64,000 nucleotides of DNA. Source: Superficieibacter sp. HKU1 (GTDB taxonomy: Bacteria; Pseudomonadota; Gammaproteobacteria; Enterobacterales; Enterobacteriaceae). The translations under genes were made by a program, and so were the position numbers. The stretch lies in NCBI RefSeq assembly GCF_029319185.1, contig NZ_CP119754.1:4650001-4714000 (forward strand), given 5' to 3'. Under the pieces are notes generated by a model that was not told the DNA's origin, did not search any database, and worked only from the letters and a program-made list of their open reading frames with translations. Shown piece by piece: positions 34,894 through 43,969 of the stretch. Each line of letters starts with the position of its first letter. Within the stretch, counting starts at the first letter, position 1.

Positions 34894-35574
34894 TCAGAAG
34901 TTATAGCCAATACCTACGCGATAACGGGTTTGACGGTCATCCGTGGTAGTGGTGTTATAGCCTGAAGAGACATTACCAATTTCAGCAAAGGGCACCCATG
35001 AACCAAATTTATGGGCCACGCGGAAGTTAAGTTCATAATCTTCTTTTTTGTTATTATATAAATCTTCGCTATCGGCGATTTTATAAATACCGTTCAGCTC
35101 AAACATCCAGTCAGCCACGTTATAGCCGAGCCAGGCTTCAGGGCGGTAAACCATACGGTCATCTTTACCATCCGCATTTCTGCGCGCGTACTCCTGACGA
35201 TAGCGGAAGGCGGTCCACCATTGGTCATTGATGTTGTACTGAACGCGGATATAAGGCTTATAAATCGTGATGTTATCGCCTGTTTCAACCGCGATACCAG
35301 GCTGCCAGACCAGATCCTGCCGGGTAACCTGGTAGCTTGCCGTATACTCGTTGCCGTTACTTTCCATATTGTTCCATGCGCTATTGGATTGCGCATCATC
35401 GGAACGAGAAATGGCTTCTACGGCAACCCCGAAACCTGTCGCAAAACGGTGCGACATATAAACACGGTCATAGTTACGCCCGTCATCATAATATTCATGG
35501 CGGTAATCGACGTATCCAGCATGAGCGGCACAGGATAATAATGGAATAAGTAATAAGGCATATTTTGACTTCAT
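34894..35574 (-). CDS. kdgM: KdgM-family oligogalacturonate-specific porin
   Basis: Small monomeric outer-membrane channel for acidic oligosaccharides. ATG 35574 gives 226 residues with a signal peptide (MKSKYALLLIPLLSCAAHA). The mature protein then opens with the family sequence YVDYRHEYYDDGRNYDRVYM. Alternating beta strands end in TRYRVGIGYNF with the C-terminal Phe needed for outer-membrane assembly. Basic residues in strands (for example YRQEYARR) would suit anionic sugars. It is upstream of the GPH transporter, and a KdgR-like dyad lies about 230 bp upstream. NanC-type sialic-acid porins are close relatives, so the substrate is not proven. Confidence 0.9.
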   Translation of the reverse strand: MKSKYALLLIPLLSCAAHAGYVDYRHEYYDDGRNYDRVYMSHRFATGFGVAVEAISRSDDAQSNSAWNNMESNGNEYTASYQVTRQDLVWQPGIAVETGDNITIYKPYIRVQYNINDQWWTAFRYRQEYARRNADGKDDRMVYRPEAWLGYNVADWMFELNGIYKIADSEDLYNNKKEDYELNFRVAHKFGSWVPFAEIGNVSSGYNTTTTDDRQTRYRVGIGYNF

Positions 35575-35902
35575 GACAAACCCTCTCAAAAATGAGATCC
35601 CAGCAATAGAATGAACCTGTGAGTTTCATCAATATGAAAACCGCAGCGAAACTTTTAGGTTTGATAATTGGTTTAAGGAGCGTCAGGAAGTCTAGGGCAG
35701 AGTAATGATGAAAACCTTTTCAATTTTGCCAAAAAATGAAATTGATGGCAGAAAATGAAAGATTGAAAAGACGTAGATCAACAATAAAAACAATTTATCA
35801 TTAAATGAGGAACAGTGTTTCATTTGTATAAATTAATACTTTTTTTATAACACTTATTATACACCAAAGGATAAATCGTCGGCGGACAGGGAAATGCAGA
35901 GA
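35575..35902. promoter_or_regulatory. kdgM upstream region with KdgR-like operator
   Basis: An AT-rich region of about 330 bp with no gene. At 35803-35825 the dyad AAATGAGGAACAGTGTTTCA plus TTT resembles the KdgR operator (roughly AAATGAAAC-N-GTTTCATTT). A second symmetrical element, GTTTCATCAATATGAAAAC (35626-35644), lies 52 bp before the gene and overlaps a CRP-like TGTGAGTTTCATCAAT (35621-35636). Confidence 0.6.
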
Positions 35903-35903
35903 C

Positions 35904-35930
35904 AAAAAAAGCGCCTTGCGGCGCTTTTTT
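35904..35930 (-). terminator. Rho-independent terminator of rpmE
   Basis: The hairpin AAAGCGCC-TTGC-GGCGCTTT is flanked by A and T runs, so it can work in both directions. It lies 13 bp after the rpmE stop. Confidence 0.9.
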
Positions 35931-35943
35931 CTGACAGCAAAAC

Positions 35944-36156
35944 TTACTTGCTGGTCGGCAGGCTGAAACGCTTGTTGAAGCGGTCAACACGGCCACCGGT
36001 AGCAACGTCACGCTGCTTGCCAGTGAAGAACGGGTGGCATTTGCTGCACACGTCCAGGTTCAGATCGTGGCCCACGGTAGAGCGGGTTTTGATCACATTA
36101 CCGCAAGAGCAGTTTGCAGTAATTTCTACGTAATTCGGGTGAATATCTTTTTTCAT
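35944..36156 (-). CDS. rpmE: Ribosomal protein L31 (RpmE), zinc-binding form
   Basis: Large-subunit ribosomal protein bridging the two subunits. ATG 36156 (MKKDIHPNYVEITANCSCGN) gives 70 residues, as in E. coli; upstream in-frame codons are not used. The zinc ligands Cys16, Cys18, Cys37 and Cys40 are all present, so this is the C+ form rather than the zinc-free paralogue. It is divergent from priA. Confidence 0.98.
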   Translation of the reverse strand: MKKDIHPNYVEITANCSCGNVIKTRSTVGHDLNLDVCSKCHPFFTGKQRDVATGGRVDRFNKRFSLPTSK

Positions 36157-36360
36157 GGAAAACCTCAGTTTAAGGCCGCGTCGCTCTTCCAGCCCTAACG
36201 CCAGACACCACGCGATGTTAATGGTAGTTGTTTTGATACACAATTAGCGCATCAAAGGGGGCGAATCATACAGAATTTAACCAGCGTATGCAAACTGATC
36301 CGCTCGCCGCCTCATACAATGTGTATACTATCCCGCCAGTTTTCAAGTCAGGATGATGTT

Positions 36361-38559
36361 ATGCCCGTTGCTCACGTTGCGCTGCCCGTTCCGCTGCCCC
36401 GCACTTTTGACTATCTTCTGCCGGAAGAGATGTCGGTAAAGGCGGGCTGTCGCGTGCGCGTGCCGTTTGGCAAGCAGCAGGAGCGCGTCGGGATTGTGGT
36501 ATCGGTCAGTGAGAAAAGCGAACTGCCGCTTAACGACCTAAAGGCGGTGGTCGAGGTGCTGGATAGCGAGCCGGTGTTTTCCACCTCCGTCTGGCGTTTG
36601 TTACTTTGGGCGGCAGATTATTATCATCATCCCGTTGGCGACGTGCTTTTTCACGCTCTGCCCATTCTCCTGCGCCAGGGGAAACCCGCCAGCGCCGCGC
36701 CGCTATGGTACTGGTTTGCCACCGAGCAGGGACAGGCGGTCGATATTAATAGCCTGAAACGCTCGCCAAAACAGCAGCAGGCGCTGGCAGCGCTGCGCCA
36801 GGGGAAAATCTGGCGGCATCAGGTTGCCGGGCTGGAATTTAACGATGCAACCTTGCAGGCGCTGCGCACGAAAGGGCTGAGCGAACTGAGCAGCGAAGCG
36901 CCCGCCCTGAGCGACTGGCGTACTGGTTACGCGGTGACAGGCGAGCGTCTGCGGCTCAATACCGAGCAGGCTACCGCCGTCGGCGCAATCCACAGCGCGT
37001 CGGACAGCTTCTCCGCCTGGCTGCTGGCGGGCGTTACCGGCTCCGGTAAAACAGAAGTGTATCTGAGCGTACTGGAGAACGTGCTGGCCCAGGGTAAGCA
37101 GGCGCTGGTGATGGTGCCGGAGATTGGCCTCACGCCGCAGACTATCGCCCGCTTTCGCGAGCGCTTTAACGCCCCGGTTGAAGTGCTGCACTCGGCGCTT
37201 AACGACAGCGAGCGCCTGTCCGCCTGGCTGAAAGCAAAAAACGGCGAGGCGGCGATTGTCATCGGCACCCGCTCGTCGCTGTTTACGCCGTTTAAAAACC
37301 TCGGCGTGATTGTCATTGATGAAGAGCATGACAGCTCCTATAAACAGCAGGAAGGCTGGCGCTACCATGCGCGCGATTTGGCCGTGTATCGGGCGCACAG
37401 CGAGCAAATCCCGATTATCCTCGGCTCCGCGACGCCTGCGCTGGAGACATTGCACAACGTGCGGCAGAAAAAGTACCGCCAGCTCCAGCTAACGCGCCGC
37501 GCCGGTAACGCGCGACCCGCCAGTCAGCACGTGCTCGACTTAAAAGGCCAGCAGCTTCAGGCAGGACTATCTCCGGCGCTTATCGCCCGTATGCGCCAGC
37601 ATCTGCAGGCCGATAACCAGGTGATCCTGTTTCTCAATCGTCGGGGATTTGCCCCGGCGCTGCTGTGCCACGACTGCGGATGGATCGCCGAATGTCCGCG
37701 TTGCGATCATTACTACACTCTGCATCAGGCGCAGCATCATTTACGCTGCCACCATTGTGACAGCCAGCGGCCCATCCCGCGCCAGTGTCCTTCCTGCGGC
37801 TCGACGCATCTGGTGCCGGTAGGAATGGGCACTGAGCAGCTTGAACAGGCGCTGACACCGCTATTTGACGGCGTGCCTATTTCGCGTATCGATCGCGACA
37901 CCACCAGCCGCAAAGGCGCGCTGGAGCAATATCTGGCCGAGGTGCATCGCGGCGGCGCACGCATTTTGATTGGCACGCAGATGCTGGCGAAAGGGCATCA
38001 CTTCCCCGACGTCACGCTGGTGGCGCTGCTGGACGTCGATGGCGCGCTGTTCTCGGCGGATTTCCGCTCCGCAGAACGCTTCGCCCAGCTTTATACGCAA
38101 GTGTCAGGGCGCGCGGGACGTGCCGGGAAACAGGGTGAAGTGATCCTGCAAACCCACCATCCGGAGCATCCTTTATTACAGACGCTGCTGCATCAGGGTT
38201 ATGACGCCTTTGCACAGCAGGCGCTGGCGGAACGTCAGACAATGCAATTGCCGCCGTGGACCAGTCACGTCCTGATCCGTGCAGAGGACCACAATAACCA
38301 GCAGGCTCCCGTTTTCCTGCAGCAGTTGCGCAATTTGTTACAGGCCAGTCCGCTGGCCGACGATAAGCTATGGATCCTTGGCCCAGTCCCGGCGCTCGCC
38401 CCTAAACGCGGCGGGCGCTATCGCTGGCAAATTCTGCTGCAACATCCGTCGCGCGTGCGCCTGCAACAGGTGGTCAGTGGGACACTGGCGTTGATCAACA
38501 CGCTGCCAGAATCACGACGGGTAAAATGGGTGCTTGATGTCGATCCGATTGAGGGGTAA
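36361..38559 (+). CDS. priA: PriA, primosomal replication-restart helicase
   Basis: 3'-to-5' DNA helicase that reloads the replisome at collapsed forks. ATG 36361 (MPVAHVALPVPLPRTFDYLL) gives 732 residues, as in E. coli. The N-terminal DNA-binding domain spans 1-190. Walker A is GVTGSGKTEVYL near 224 and the DEEH box is VIDEEHDSSYKQQEGWRYHA near 317-336. Two zinc sites lie in CHDCGWIAECPRC and CHHCDSQRPIPRQCPSC near 436-480. Helicase motifs V and VI are GTQMLAKGHHFP and VSGRAGRAGKQG. Confidence 0.98.
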   Translation: MPVAHVALPVPLPRTFDYLLPEEMSVKAGCRVRVPFGKQQERVGIVVSVSEKSELPLNDLKAVVEVLDSEPVFSTSVWRLLLWAADYYHHPVGDVLFHALPILLRQGKPASAAPLWYWFATEQGQAVDINSLKRSPKQQQALAALRQGKIWRHQVAGLEFNDATLQALRTKGLSELSSEAPALSDWRTGYAVTGERLRLNTEQATAVGAIHSASDSFSAWLLAGVTGSGKTEVYLSVLENVLAQGKQALVMVPEIGLTPQTIARFRERFNAPVEVLHSALNDSERLSAWLKAKNGEAAIVIGTRSSLFTPFKNLGVIVIDEEHDSSYKQQEGWRYHARDLAVYRAHSEQIPIILGSATPALETLHNVRQKKYRQLQLTRRAGNARPASQHVLDLKGQQLQAGLSPALIARMRQHLQADNQVILFLNRRGFAPALLCHDCGWIAECPRCDHYYTLHQAQHHLRCHHCDSQRPIPRQCPSCGSTHLVPVGMGTEQLEQALTPLFDGVPISRIDRDTTSRKGALEQYLAEVHRGGARILIGTQMLAKGHHFPDVTLVALLDVDGALFSADFRSAERFAQLYTQVSGRAGRAGKQGEVILQTHHPEHPLLQTLLHQGYDAFAQQALAERQTMQLPPWTSHVLIRAEDHNNQQAPVFLQQLRNLLQASPLADDKLWILGPVPALAPKRGGRYRWQILLQHPSRVRLQQVVSGTLALINTLPESRRVKWVLDVDPIEG

Positions 38560-38715
38560 TCCACAACGATGCGAGGCGGATCGAGAAATTTAATGTTCAT
38601 CACACTTTTCATGAAATTTCTGTAACTCTTCAGATAACTATCTGATAAAAATGTGGGTGATGTCAGAGACAGAGGACGTCTCTGTGCCTGCGCGGCGTCT
38701 GCGAGGAGAGAAGAG

Positions 38716-39744
38716 GTGAAGACCAGGAAAGCGGTTGCTTCGGCGACGATGAAGGATGTGGCTCTAAAAGCAAAAGTGTCGACGGCGACAGTGTCGCGGG
38801 CGTTGATGAACCCGGAAAAAGTGTCTCAGTCTACCCGTAACCGGGTCGAGCAGGCGGCGATTGACGTGGGCTATTACCCTCAGGCGGTTGGCCGCAATAC
38901 CCGGCGTAATGAGTCACGTACCCTGCTGGTCATTGTTCCGGATATTTGCGATCCGTTTTTTAGCGAGATCATCCGCGGTATTGAAATCACCGCCGCCGAA
39001 CAGGGTTATCTGGTGCTGATTGGCGATTGCGCGCACCAGAACCAGCAGGAAAAAACCTTTATCGATCTGATTATCACTAAACAGATCGACGGCATGCTAT
39101 TGCTCGGGTCAAAGCTGCCGTTCGACGCCAGTATTGAAGAGCAGCGCAATCTGCCGCCGATGGTGATGGCGAATGAATTCGCTCCTGAACTGGAACTGCC
39201 AACGGTACATATTGATAATCTGACCGCTGCCTTTGACGCCGTAAACTATCTTCACGATCTGGGTCATCAGCGCATCGGCTGCATTGCCGGGCCGGAAGAG
39301 ATGCCGCTGTGCCATTATCGGTTACAGGGCTATGTTCAGGCGCTGCGCCGCAGCGGAATTACCGTTGACCCGCATTACATCGCTCGCGGCAATTTTACCT
39401 ATGAAGCCGGAGCCAGGGCGCTGGAGCAGCTTCTGGCCCTGCCAAAACCGCCAACTGCCGTCTTCTGCCATAGTGATGTGATGGCGCTGGGTGCGCTATC
39501 CTGGGCCAAACGTCAGGGATTACGTGTTCCGCAGGATCTGTCGATTATCGGTTTTGATAATATCTCGCTGTCTGAGTTCTGCGATCCCCCGCTGACCACC
39601 GTTTCGCAGCCGCGTTTTGAGATTGGGCGGGAAGCCATGTTGCTTCTGCTCGATCAATTACACGGACAAAATGTCAGCAGTGGTTCGCGCTTACTGGATT
39701 GTGAACTGATTATACGTGGCAGTACGGGTAATATATTGTCTTAA
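38716..39744 (+). CDS. cytR: CytR, LacI-family cytidine repressor
   Basis: Repressor of nucleoside uptake and catabolism genes that acts with CRP and is released by cytidine. A GTG start at 38716 is chosen because the ribosome site GAGGAGAGAAGAG precedes it and the encoded MKTRKAVASATMKDVALKAK aligns with E. coli; this gives 342 residues. The LacI helix-turn-helix (VSTATVSRALMNPEKVSQST) is intact, followed by a periplasmic-binding-like domain. Relative to the E. coli sequence I recall, the C-terminus is slightly changed (RGSTGNILS). Same orientation as priA and ftsN. Confidence 0.96.
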   Translation: MKTRKAVASATMKDVALKAKVSTATVSRALMNPEKVSQSTRNRVEQAAIDVGYYPQAVGRNTRRNESRTLLVIVPDICDPFFSEIIRGIEITAAEQGYLVLIGDCAHQNQQEKTFIDLIITKQIDGMLLLGSKLPFDASIEEQRNLPPMVMANEFAPELELPTVHIDNLTAAFDAVNYLHDLGHQRIGCIAGPEEMPLCHYRLQGYVQALRRSGITVDPHYIARGNFTYEAGARALEQLLALPKPPTAVFCHSDVMALGALSWAKRQGLRVPQDLSIIGFDNISLSEFCDPPLTTVSQPRFEIGREAMLLLLDQLHGQNVSSGSRLLDCELIIRGSTGNILS

Positions 39745-39837
39745 AGTAAACCTGCTTTAAGACTCCCCTGTCTGGTCAAAGGGCCGCCGCTTAAGTAACA
39801 TGGCGGACTGATAACAAATAAATACAGCGAAACGATA

Positions 39838-40797
39838 GTGGCACAACGAGATTATGTACGCCGCAGCCAACCGGCTTCTTCGCGGCGCAAAAAGAGCACA
39901 TCACGGAAAAAGCAACGGAATCTGCCTGCAGTTTCGCCAGCAATGGTCGCCATTGCGGCGGCGGTACTGGTTGCCTTTATCGGTGGACTGTACTTTATTA
40001 CCCATCATAAAAAAGAAGAATCAGAAGCGCTTCAGGGGCATCAGGTGACTGGTAACGGCCTGCCGCCTAAGCCTGAGGAACGCTGGAAATACATTAAAGA
40101 GCTGGAGAGTCGTCAGCCCGGCATCCGCACGCCTACTGAACCCTCAGCAGGCGGTGAGGTAAAAAATCCAGACCAGCTGACGGACGAACAACGCCAGCTG
40201 CTGGAGCAGATGCAGGCCGATATGCGCCAGCAGCCGACACAGCTTAATGAAGCCCCATGGAACGAACAGACGCCGGCTCAGCGTCAGCAAACGCTTGAGC
40301 GTCAGCGGCAGGTACAGGCTCAACAGCAGCAACAGCAATGGTCGAACACGCAGCCTGCACAGCAGACGCGCACGCAGCCTCGTGTCACCGAGCAGCCGGT
40401 TCAGCAACCACGTCAAAGCCAGCCGCCGAAGCAAACGACATCGCAGCAGCCGTATCAGGATCTGATCCAGACGCCAGCGCATACCAATTCTACGCAGCCT
40501 AAAACTCAGCCAGCTACCCCGGCGACCCGCGAAGCGGAAGCGCCTGCGCAGACGGCGGAGAAAAAAGACGATCGTCGCTGGTTGATGCAGTGCGGCGCGT
40601 TTAAAGGTGCTGAGCAAGCAGAGACCGTACGTGCGCAACTGGCGTTTGAAGGTTTTGACTCTCACATTACCAACAGTAACGGCATTAATCGGGTCGTGAT
40701 TGGCCCGGTGAAAGGCAAAGACAACGCAGACGGTATGCTTAATCGTCTGAAGATGGCCGGTCACGCAAACTGTATTCGCGTCGCCGTCAGGGGTTGA
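39838..40797 (+). CDS. ftsN: FtsN, cell-division activator
   Basis: Late divisome protein that triggers septal peptidoglycan synthesis and binds denuded glycan. It has 319 residues from a GTG start at 39838. A basic cytoplasmic tail (residues 1-30, RRKKSTSRKKQR) precedes one membrane segment (about 32-54). A long periplasmic linker follows, rich in Gln and Pro (QQQQQQW near 164 and many QPRQSQPPKQ-type repeats). The C-terminal SPOR domain (about 243-319) begins RRWLMQCGAFKGAEQAETV, with cysteines in MQCGAF and GHANCIRVAV. The linker differs from E. coli most, as expected for a disordered region. Confidence 0.97.
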   Translation: MAQRDYVRRSQPASSRRKKSTSRKKQRNLPAVSPAMVAIAAAVLVAFIGGLYFITHHKKEESEALQGHQVTGNGLPPKPEERWKYIKELESRQPGIRTPTEPSAGGEVKNPDQLTDEQRQLLEQMQADMRQQPTQLNEAPWNEQTPAQRQQTLERQRQVQAQQQQQQWSNTQPAQQTRTQPRVTEQPVQQPRQSQPPKQTTSQQPYQDLIQTPAHTNSTQPKTQPATPATREAEAPAQTAEKKDDRRWLMQCGAFKGAEQAETVRAQLAFEGFDSHITNSNGINRVVIGPVKGKDNADGMLNRLKMAGHANCIRVAVRG

Positions 40798-40887
40798 AAC
40801 CCCCAAAATCCCCCCCATCTATAATTCCATTCAGCCCCGCGAACCTGCGGGGCGCATATTCCGCTTTTGCACCCAGGGGGGCATCTC

Positions 40888-41418
40888 GTGACAACAATAG
40901 TAAGCGTACGCCGTAACGGCCATGTGGTCATTGCTGGTGATGGCCAGGCCACGCTCGGCAACACCGTAATGAAAGGCAATGTCAAAAAAGTACGTCGTCT
41001 TTACAACGACAAAGTCATCGCGGGCTTTGCCGGCGGCACCGCCGATGCCTTCACGCTCTTTGAACTCTTTGAACGTAAGCTGGAAATGCATCAGGGTCAT
41101 CTGGTCAAGGCAGCCGTTGAGCTGGCGAAAGACTGGCGTACCGACCGTATGCTGCGCAAACTTGAAGCGCTGCTGGCGGTCGCCGATGAAAACGCCTCCC
41201 TGATCATCACCGGTAATGGCGACGTCGTTCAGCCAGAAAATGATTTGATTGCGATTGGCTCTGGTGGCCCTTATGCGCAGGCTGCGGCTCGCGCTCTGCT
41301 GGAAAATACCGAGCTTGGCGCACGTGACATTGCGGAGAAAGCGTTGGGGATTGCAGGCGACATATGCATCTACACCAACCACTTCCACACTATTGAAGAA
41401 TTGCCGTCTAAGGCGTAA
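40888..41418 (+). CDS. hslV: HslV (ClpQ), protease subunit of HslUV
   Basis: Proteasome-like threonine protease. A GTG start at 40888 gives 176 residues; removal of the initiator Met exposes the catalytic Thr (TTIVSVRRNGHVVIAGDGQA). An in-frame ATG at 40867 would bury the active-site Thr and is rejected. Other residues of the fold are KVRRLYNDKVIAGFAGGTAD and GSGGPYAQAAARALL. It starts 9 bp before hslU; the pair forms an operon usually under heat-shock control. Confidence 0.98.
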   Translation: MTTIVSVRRNGHVVIAGDGQATLGNTVMKGNVKKVRRLYNDKVIAGFAGGTADAFTLFELFERKLEMHQGHLVKAAVELAKDWRTDRMLRKLEALLAVADENASLIITGNGDVVQPENDLIAIGSGGPYAQAAARALLENTELGARDIAEKALGIAGDICIYTNHFHTIEELPSKA

Positions 41419-41427
41419 GGATCACCC

Positions 41428-42759
41428 ATGTCTGAAATGACCCCACGCGAAATTGTCAGCGAACTGAACAAACATATCATTGGACAGGACGCGGCCAAGC
41501 GTTCAGTGGCTATCGCATTACGTAACCGCTGGCGTCGTATGCAGCTTGATGAAGATCTGCGTCACGAAGTCACCCCGAAAAATATTCTGATGATCGGCCC
41601 GACCGGCGTGGGTAAAACCGAAATCGCCCGCCGTCTGGCTAAGCTGGCCAATGCGCCGTTCATCAAGGTGGAAGCGACTAAATTCACAGAAGTTGGCTAT
41701 GTTGGTAAAGAAGTGGATTCGATTATCCGCGATTTGACCGATTCGGCGATCAAAATGGTCCGCGTTCAATCCATCGAGAAAAACCGTTTTCGCGCTGAAG
41801 AGATGGCGGAAGAGCGTATTCTCGACGTGCTGATCCCACCGGCGAAAAACAACTGGGGACAGGCAGAACAACAGGCTGAGCCATCCGCCGCGCGTCAGGC
41901 ATTTCGCAAAAAACTGCGTGAAGGCCAGCTCGACGATAAAGAAATCGAGATCGATCTCGCTGCCGCACCGATGGGCGTTGAAATTATGGCACCTCCGGGA
42001 ATGGAAGAGATGACCAGCCAGCTGCAGTCGATGTTCCAGAACCTCGGCGGCCAGAAGCAAAAAGCGCGGAAGCTGAAAATCAAAGAAGCAATGAAGCTGC
42101 TGATTGAAGAAGAAGCGGCGAAGCTGGTTAACCCGGAAGAGCTGAAACAGGAAGCCATTGACGCCGTTGAACAGCACGGCATTGTGTTTATCGACGAAAT
42201 CGACAAAATCTGTAAGCGCGGCGAGTCCAACGGTCCGGATGTTTCCCGTGAAGGCGTTCAGCGTGACCTGCTGCCGCTGGTGGAAGGTTGCACCGTATCC
42301 ACGAAGCACGGGATGGTTAAAACTGACCATATCCTGTTTATCGCTTCCGGCGCATTCCAGGTGGCTAAACCATCCGATCTGATCCCGGAATTGCAGGGGC
42401 GTCTGCCAATCCGCGTTGAGCTGCAGGCGCTGACCACCGGCGATTTCGAGCGCATTCTGACCGAGCCAAATGCCTCCGTCACCGTGCAGTACAAAGCGCT
42501 GATGGCAACTGAAGGCGTCAACATTGAGTTTACCGACGACGGCATCAAGCGTATCGCTCAGGCGGCCTGGCAGGTGAACGAAACCACCGAAAACATCGGC
42601 GCACGTCGTCTGCATACCGTTCTGGAGCGTTTAATGGAAGATATTTCCTATGACGCCAGCGATCTGAACGGTGAAACGATCGCTATCGATGCAGACTATG
42701 TAAGTAAACATCTCGATGCTTTAGTGGCAGATGAAGATCTGAGCCGTTTTATCTTATAA
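41428..42759 (+). CDS. hslU: HslU (ClpY), ATPase subunit of HslUV
   Basis: AAA+ unfoldase that feeds HslV. It has 443 residues. Walker A is IGPTGVGKTEIARR (about 57-70), Walker B is VFIDEIDKIC near 253-262, the pore loop is GYVG near 91, the intermediate domain lies at about 110-240, and sensor 2 is ENIGARRLHTVLERL near 390. The C-terminus DLSRFIL inserts into HslV pockets and is intact. Confidence 0.98.
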   Translation: MSEMTPREIVSELNKHIIGQDAAKRSVAIALRNRWRRMQLDEDLRHEVTPKNILMIGPTGVGKTEIARRLAKLANAPFIKVEATKFTEVGYVGKEVDSIIRDLTDSAIKMVRVQSIEKNRFRAEEMAEERILDVLIPPAKNNWGQAEQQAEPSAARQAFRKKLREGQLDDKEIEIDLAAAPMGVEIMAPPGMEEMTSQLQSMFQNLGGQKQKARKLKIKEAMKLLIEEEAAKLVNPEELKQEAIDAVEQHGIVFIDEIDKICKRGESNGPDVSREGVQRDLLPLVEGCTVSTKHGMVKTDHILFIASGAFQVAKPSDLIPELQGRLPIRVELQALTTGDFERILTEPNASVTVQYKALMATEGVNIEFTDDGIKRIAQAAWQVNETTENIGARRLHTVLERLMEDISYDASDLNGETIAIDADYVSKHLDALVADEDLSRFIL

Positions 42760-42798
42760 TCGTGCTCAATACGTTTTCATCACTTCAGATGGGGCTAC

Positions 42799-42925
42799 GA
42801 TACCCAAAATAATTCGGGTTGCAGGAAGGCGGCAAGAGAGCGAATCTCCAGGAGCATAGATAACTATGTGACTAGAGTGAGCGAACGTAGCCAACGCACC
42901 TGCGACCTGAAGTATGACGGGTATA
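42799..42925. repeat. ERIC element (127 bp) between hslU and menA
   Basis: A second complete ERIC copy of the same 127-bp length as the one before ppc. The ends are GATACCC / GGGTATA. Conserved blocks are GGTTGCAGGAAGGCGGCAAG, GAATCTCCAGGAGCATAGAT and GAACGTAGCCAACGCAC. It ends 26 bp before menA. Confidence 0.93.
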
Positions 42926-42950
42926 AGCCCCATTTTTATTAGCCGGAATT

Positions 42951-43877
42951 ATGACTGAACAACCTTTGAGTCCGACCCAGGCATGGCTGGAAAGCCTGCG
43001 ACCTAAAACGCTCCCGCTGGCCTTTAGCGCTATCGTGGTAGGGACTGCGCTGGCCTGGTGGCAGGGCCATTTTGATCCGCTGGTTGCCATCATGGCGCTG
43101 GTCACCGCCGGACTACTGCAAATTCTCTCCAATCTGGCGAATGATTATGGCGACGCGGTCAAAGGCAGCGACAAGCCCGATCGCATTGGTCCGCTGCGCG
43201 GTATGCAAAAAGGCGCCATTACTCAGCAACAGATGAAGCGCGCGCTGGTTATCACTATTGTGCTTACCTGTGTATCCGGGCTGGCACTGGTCGCGATGGC
43301 TTATCAGACGATGGCCGATTTTATCGGCTTCCTGGTGCTGGGCTGCCTCTCTATTATCGCCGCCATCACCTATACCATGGGCAATCGCCCTTATGGCTAT
43401 ATCGGTCTGGGTGATATCTCGGTGCTGATTTTCTTTGGCTGGCTGAGCGTGATGGGCAGCTGGTATCTTCAGGCGCACAGTCTGATCCCGGCTATTATCC
43501 TGCCTGCTACCGCCTGCGGTCTGCTGGCGACGGCGGTCCTGAATATCAACAATCTGCGCGACATTACCAGCGATCGGGAGAATGGTAAAAACACGCTGGT
43601 AGTACGTCTGGGGCCCGTCAATGCGCGGCGCTACCATAGCGTGCTGCTGTTTGGCGCACTGATTTGCCTCGCCCTGTTCAACCTGATTTCACTGCACAGC
43701 CTGTGGGGCTGGCTGTTTATTCTGGCGGCACCCATGCTGTTCAGGCAGGCTCGCTACGTCATGCGCGAGCGCGATCCTCTGGCGATGCGCCCGATGCTGG
43801 AACGTACCGTAAAAGGCGCGCTGCTGACTAACCTGCTGTTTGTGGTTGGGATTATCCTGAGCCAGACGATGAATTAA
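42951..43877 (+). CDS. menA: MenA, 1,4-dihydroxy-2-naphthoate octaprenyltransferase
   Basis: Integral-membrane UbiA-type prenyltransferase that attaches the octaprenyl tail to dihydroxynaphthoate, giving demethylmenaquinone. It has 308 residues with about nine membrane segments. The two Asp-rich motifs for magnesium-diphosphate are NDYGDAVKGSDKPDR (about 63-77) and NNLRDITSDRENGKNTL near 200. It carries its ERIC element in the upstream gap and is followed by rraA. Confidence 0.97.
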   Translation: MTEQPLSPTQAWLESLRPKTLPLAFSAIVVGTALAWWQGHFDPLVAIMALVTAGLLQILSNLANDYGDAVKGSDKPDRIGPLRGMQKGAITQQQMKRALVITIVLTCVSGLALVAMAYQTMADFIGFLVLGCLSIIAAITYTMGNRPYGYIGLGDISVLIFFGWLSVMGSWYLQAHSLIPAIILPATACGLLATAVLNINNLRDITSDRENGKNTLVVRLGPVNARRYHSVLLFGALICLALFNLISLHSLWGWLFILAAPMLFRQARYVMRERDPLAMRPMLERTVKGALLTNLLFVVGIILSQTMN

Positions 43878-43969
43878 CTGACAAATATCAATTAACAATT
43901 GTTGATTTTGCCAACAGCGCATCTGGCGCGATATACTGAAGGTTCTCGCAGCAACGGAACGTTAAGCCT

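Noticed and set aside
40144..40818. 224-codon Leu/Arg-rich frame antisense to ftsN
   Set aside because: Arises from the Gln-rich linker of FtsN read backwards (CAG to CTG); no independent support.
41518..42615. 365-codon open frame antisense to hslU
   Set aside because: Codon-bias shadow of a GC-rich conserved gene; no ribosome site and no recognisable protein family.
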